Assembly: GCF_009728145.1 (NCBI RefSeq)
Contig: NZ_WOCA01000002.1
Location: forward strand, 310,001-374,000
DNA: 64,000 bases
Direction of reading: 5' to 3'
DNA from: Ornithinibacillus caprae
GTDB taxonomy: Bacteria; Bacillota; Bacilli; Bacillales; Amphibacillaceae
Made by a program: the position numbers and the translations under genes. Positions 60,303-64,000 of the stretch are shown here, one piece after another. The notes below the pieces were generated by a model. That model was not told where the DNA came from, did not search any database, and worked only from the letters and a program-made list of their open reading frames with translations. The stretch's first letter is position 1. Each line of letters starts with the position of its first letter.

Positions 60303-61550
60303 GTGAGTAACAAGGCGGTAGTATATGTCAAACCTGGTGAGGTAGAGGTACGGGATATTGGATATCCTGATCTTGTCTTGCGTGATGGACCTGGAGTTAA
60401 TCCACTGAACGTAGGACGAAAGTGTAACCATGGTGTTATCTTAAAGGTGATTACTACAAATATATGTGGTAGTGACCAGCATATGGTTCGTGGTCGTACA
60501 ACTGCCCCAAGCGGATTGGTTCTTGGTCATGAAATAACTGGTGAAGTGGTTGAAGTCGGAAGTGACGTAGAATTTATTGAAAAAGGTGATATTGTCTCGG
60601 TACCATTCAATATTGCGTGTGGACGATGTGTGAACTGTAGGAAGCAGGATACACATATTTGCTTAAATGTTAACCCTGATCGTCCTGGATCTGCATATGG
60701 CTATGTTGACATGGGAGGATGGGTTGGCGGACAATCCGAATATGTAATGGTTCCGTATGCGGATTTTCAGCTATTAAAATTCCCAGATCGTGAACAAGCA
60801 TTAGATAAAATTCTAGATTTAACTATGTTATCTGATATTTTCCCAACTGGGTATCATGGAGCAGTGAGTGCTGGAGTGAAAACGGGTTCCACTGTATATG
60901 TAGCAGGTGCAGGGCCGGTTGGATTAGCTGCAGCTCATTCAGCACAAATACTAGGTGCATCTGTGGTTATTGTTGGAGACCTGAATGAAGCCCGACTTGA
61001 ACAAGCTAGAAGCTTTGGTTGTGAAACAATTAACTTACGCGAGCATGATAATTTAGGTGAGCAGATTGAGGAAATACTTGGAGTACCTGAAGTAGATTGT
61101 GCAATTGATGCGGTAGGATTTGAAGCTAGTGGTCATGGAAAAGATGCTGGTGAAGCTCCTGCAACTGTATTGAACTCCATTATGGATGTCACAACAGCTG
61201 GTGGACGTCTTGGTATTCCAGGACTCTATGTAACTGGTGACCCGGGTGGAGTGGATAAGGATGCAAAGGAAGGTACGTTAAAGATTCGATTCGGATTGGG
61301 CTTTGCAAAAGCGCATATATTTGTAACGGGCCAAACGCCAGTGATGAGATATAATCGTGATCTCATGAAAGCGATTCTTAGTGGAAGAGCGCAAATTGCA
61401 AAAGCAGTAAATGCAACGTTAATTCCAATTGATGAAGCTCCAGATGGCTATAAAAAGTTTGATGGCGGGGTTTCTAGGAAATTTGTCATTGATCCGCATG
61501 GTATGGTTAAAAATAGAGTTGCTGCATCTGCTAGCGCACAAGCACGTTAA
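60303..61550 (+). CDS. fdhA: Zinc-dependent formaldehyde dehydrogenase, glutathione-independent type
   Basis: MDR-superfamily enzyme of 415 residues resembling Pseudomonas FdhA, which oxidises formaldehyde to formate with tightly bound NAD. Features: catalytic zinc C56 (NICGSDQHM) and H75-E76 (LGHEITGE), structural zinc cysteines in ACGRCVNCRKQDTHIC, Rossmann GAGPVGLAAAHSA and the FdhA-type C-terminal extension. GTG start at 60303, since the overlapping ATG at 60301 runs into TGA; AAGGAG lies nine bases upstream. Formaldehyde dismutase-type activity is an alternative. Confidence 0.88.
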   Translation: MSNKAVVYVKPGEVEVRDIGYPDLVLRDGPGVNPLNVGRKCNHGVILKVITTNICGSDQHMVRGRTTAPSGLVLGHEITGEVVEVGSDVEFIEKGDIVSVPFNIACGRCVNCRKQDTHICLNVNPDRPGSAYGYVDMGGWVGGQSEYVMVPYADFQLLKFPDREQALDKILDLTMLSDIFPTGYHGAVSAGVKTGSTVYVAGAGPVGLAAAHSAQILGASVVIVGDLNEARLEQARSFGCETINLREHDNLGEQIEEILGVPEVDCAIDAVGFEASGHGKDAGEAPATVLNSIMDVTTAGGRLGIPGLYVTGDPGGVDKDAKEGTLKIRFGLGFAKAHIFVTGQTPVMRYNRDLMKAILSGRAQIAKAVNATLIPIDEAPDGYKKFDGGVSRKFVIDPHGMVKNRVAASASAQAR

Positions 61551-61572
61551 TCTAAAATAATAATGGTTCTGG

Positions 61573-61622
61573 AAAGACCTACACTGAATGTACATACTTG
61601 TATAAAAGTGTAGGTCTTTTTT
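61573..61622 (+). terminator. Terminator of fdhA
   Basis: AAAGACCTACACT pairs perfectly with AGTGTAGGTCTTT around a 21-base loop, followed by a T-run. A strong intrinsic terminator shortly after the stop codon. Confidence 0.88.
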
Positions 61623-61756
61623 AGCAGAAAGAAAAAATAATAATTTCCTTTCCTACATAGGTGTAACGATGGATTTCATCTTAAAGGCGTAGAGACAAGT
61701 CGATTTTTCTATTAAGTTAATAGGCATGTATTTTTTTCTAGGGAATATAGTGTAAT

Positions 61757-61801
61757 AGAAAAGATGGTACGAACTATGAAGAGCTGGCGACCATATTTTC
61801 T
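61757..61801 (+). promoter_or_regulatory. Leader hairpin before glpF
   Basis: AGAAAAGATGGT pairs with ACCATATTTTCT (one mismatch) around a 21-base loop, 40 bases before glpF, followed by a moderately T-rich stretch. In Bacillus, glp transcripts are controlled by GlpP antitermination at leader terminators; this hairpin is the best candidate here. The remaining 61623-61756 shows nothing else clear. Confidence 0.4.
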
Positions 61802-61841
61802 AAAATGATTTTTCTATATTAGAAAAGGGGTGTATGGGATT

Positions 61842-62669
61842 ATGTCGGAGTTTTTAGCAGAACTTATTGGTACGATGATTTTAATTATTTTAGGTGGCGG
61901 TGTAGTTGGTGGAGTCGTTCTGAAAAATTCAAAAGCGGAAGGGGCAGGCTGGATCGTTGTAACAGTTGGATGGGGTCTGGCCGTTGCGATGGCCGTTTAT
62001 GCAGTAGGTAGTGTATCGGGTGCACATATCAATCCAGCTGTAACACTTGGCTTTGCTTCCGTTGGCGAGTTTCCATGGGATAAGGTGCCATTATATGTTA
62101 CTGCACAGATGATTGGTGCGATTATCGGTGCTGCTGTGGTTTATTTAGCTTATATAGCACATTGGCGCAAAACAGATGATCCAGCGGCAAAGCTTGCTGT
62201 ATTTTCTACAGCTCCAGCAGAACGCAGTGTATTTGCAAACTTCCTAACAGAGGCAATTGGTACCTTCGTACTTTTGTTAGGTCTAATGTTTATCGGTGCC
62301 AATCAGTTTACTGAAGGGTTAAATCCACTGATAGTTGGTTTATTAATAGTTGCAATTGGAGTCTCACTAGGTGGTCCTACGGGGTATGCCATCAACCCAG
62401 CACGTGACCTTGGACCGAGGATTGCACATGCAATTTTACCTATCCATGGAAAAGGAAGCTCTGATTGGGAATATTCTTGGATACCAGTGGTGGGTCCATT
62501 ATTTGGTGGTGTGTACGGTGCCGTGTTCTATCAAGCAGCTTTCTTAGGTGAATTTACCGTGTTATTCTGGGTGATGACTGTATTAGTATTAGCGGTTGTA
62601 GCTGCTGCAGTAAATGAGGATTTTAAAAAGAACGAAAATGTGGTTTCCGCAGATAAAGAAGCTGTATAA
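61842..62669 (+). CDS. glpF: Glycerol uptake facilitator (aquaglyceroporin) GlpF
   Basis: MIP-family channel of 275 residues with six spans. The two selectivity loops are HINPAVT (about 63-69) and AINPARD (about 184-190); the Asp after the second NPAR is the mark of glycerol-conducting members. ATG at 61842 follows AAAGGGGTG; the longer reading from GTG 61830 is less likely. Operon with glpK 35 bases downstream. Confidence 0.95.
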   Translation: MSEFLAELIGTMILIILGGGVVGGVVLKNSKAEGAGWIVVTVGWGLAVAMAVYAVGSVSGAHINPAVTLGFASVGEFPWDKVPLYVTAQMIGAIIGAAVVYLAYIAHWRKTDDPAAKLAVFSTAPAERSVFANFLTEAIGTFVLLLGLMFIGANQFTEGLNPLIVGLLIVAIGVSLGGPTGYAINPARDLGPRIAHAILPIHGKGSSDWEYSWIPVVGPLFGGVYGAVFYQAAFLGEFTVLFWVMTVLVLAVVAAAVNEDFKKNENVVSADKEAV

Positions 62670-62689
62670 TCGTAATTAATAATAAATAG

Positions 62690-64000
<1,311 letters not shown>

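Overview
The window is a low-GC Firmicute chromosome segment, almost certainly from Bacillaceae (Oceanobacillus/Virgibacillus-like, though the genus cannot be settled from sequence alone). The signs are strong AGGAGG ribosome sites, GTG/TTG starts, sigma-A promoters with 17-nt spacers, CcpA cre boxes, many PTS systems, a thermolysin-type protease and a YpbF-like protein. No rRNA, tRNA or CRISPR was seen. Most genes are uptake systems for small carbon compounds, each with its own regulator and catabolic enzymes, so the region reads as a nutrient-scavenging island chain.

Layout. 1-2255 (-): ECF vitamin/nutrient transporter (ATPase, EcfT, S component), entering from the left. 2491-5892: a small membrane peptide, isoaspartyl dipeptidase, a cell-wall amidase with SPOR repeats and an RNase H-like protein. 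5921-6060: a structured, IS200/IS605-like non-coding element. 6182-9213 (-): tripartite tricarboxylate transporter. 9570-11803: SulP anion transporter without STAS domain, and an Lrp regulator. 12149-17516: five-gene peptide ABC transporter. 17682-25413: complete N-acetylgalactosamine/galactosamine pathway (GntR, AgaS, mannose-family PTS IIB-IIC-IID-IIA, deacetylase, aldolase, kinase). 25519-27174 (-): M4 metalloprotease. 27519-41744: two SorC regulators, a dehydrogenase and GlpD-like pair, a glucitol-type PTS, a SAF-domain oxidoreductase related to DXR-like (DRL) enzymes, and an acetoin-dehydrogenase-type E1-E2-E3 complex. 42481-48179: GntR, TRAP transporter, HMG-CoA-lyase-like enzyme and CoA-transferase. 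48444-54163: lichenan/cellobiose PTS with a GH1 phospho-beta-glucosidase, a decayed GH4 enzyme and LicR. 54285-60057: orphan protein, PAP2 phosphatase, glycosyltransferase, TldE/TldD. 60303-64000: formaldehyde dehydrogenase, GlpF and a GlpK cut by the window end.

The most striking part is 31412-41744. A glucitol-type PTS would deliver a polyol phosphate, but no sorbitol-6-phosphate dehydrogenase is present. In its place is a protein resembling the DRL family, which interconverts 1-deoxyxylulose 5-phosphate (DXP) and 2-C-methylerythritol 4-phosphate (MEP). It is followed by a thiamine-dependent dehydrogenase complex of the kind that cleaves acyloins. DXP is an acyloin, so the genes could form a catabolic reverse-MEP route: methylerythritol to MEP to DXP to acetyl-CoA plus glyceraldehyde 3-phosphate. 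This is an inference. Shared palindromes built on ACAAATGTAA in front of the PTS, IIA and regulator genes suggest one SorC regulon, with cre boxes adding catabolite repression.

A palindromic repeat with core GTGCCTGTCACTTGTCGAA occurs nine times in the window, always at transcription-unit boundaries and once clearly acting as a terminator.
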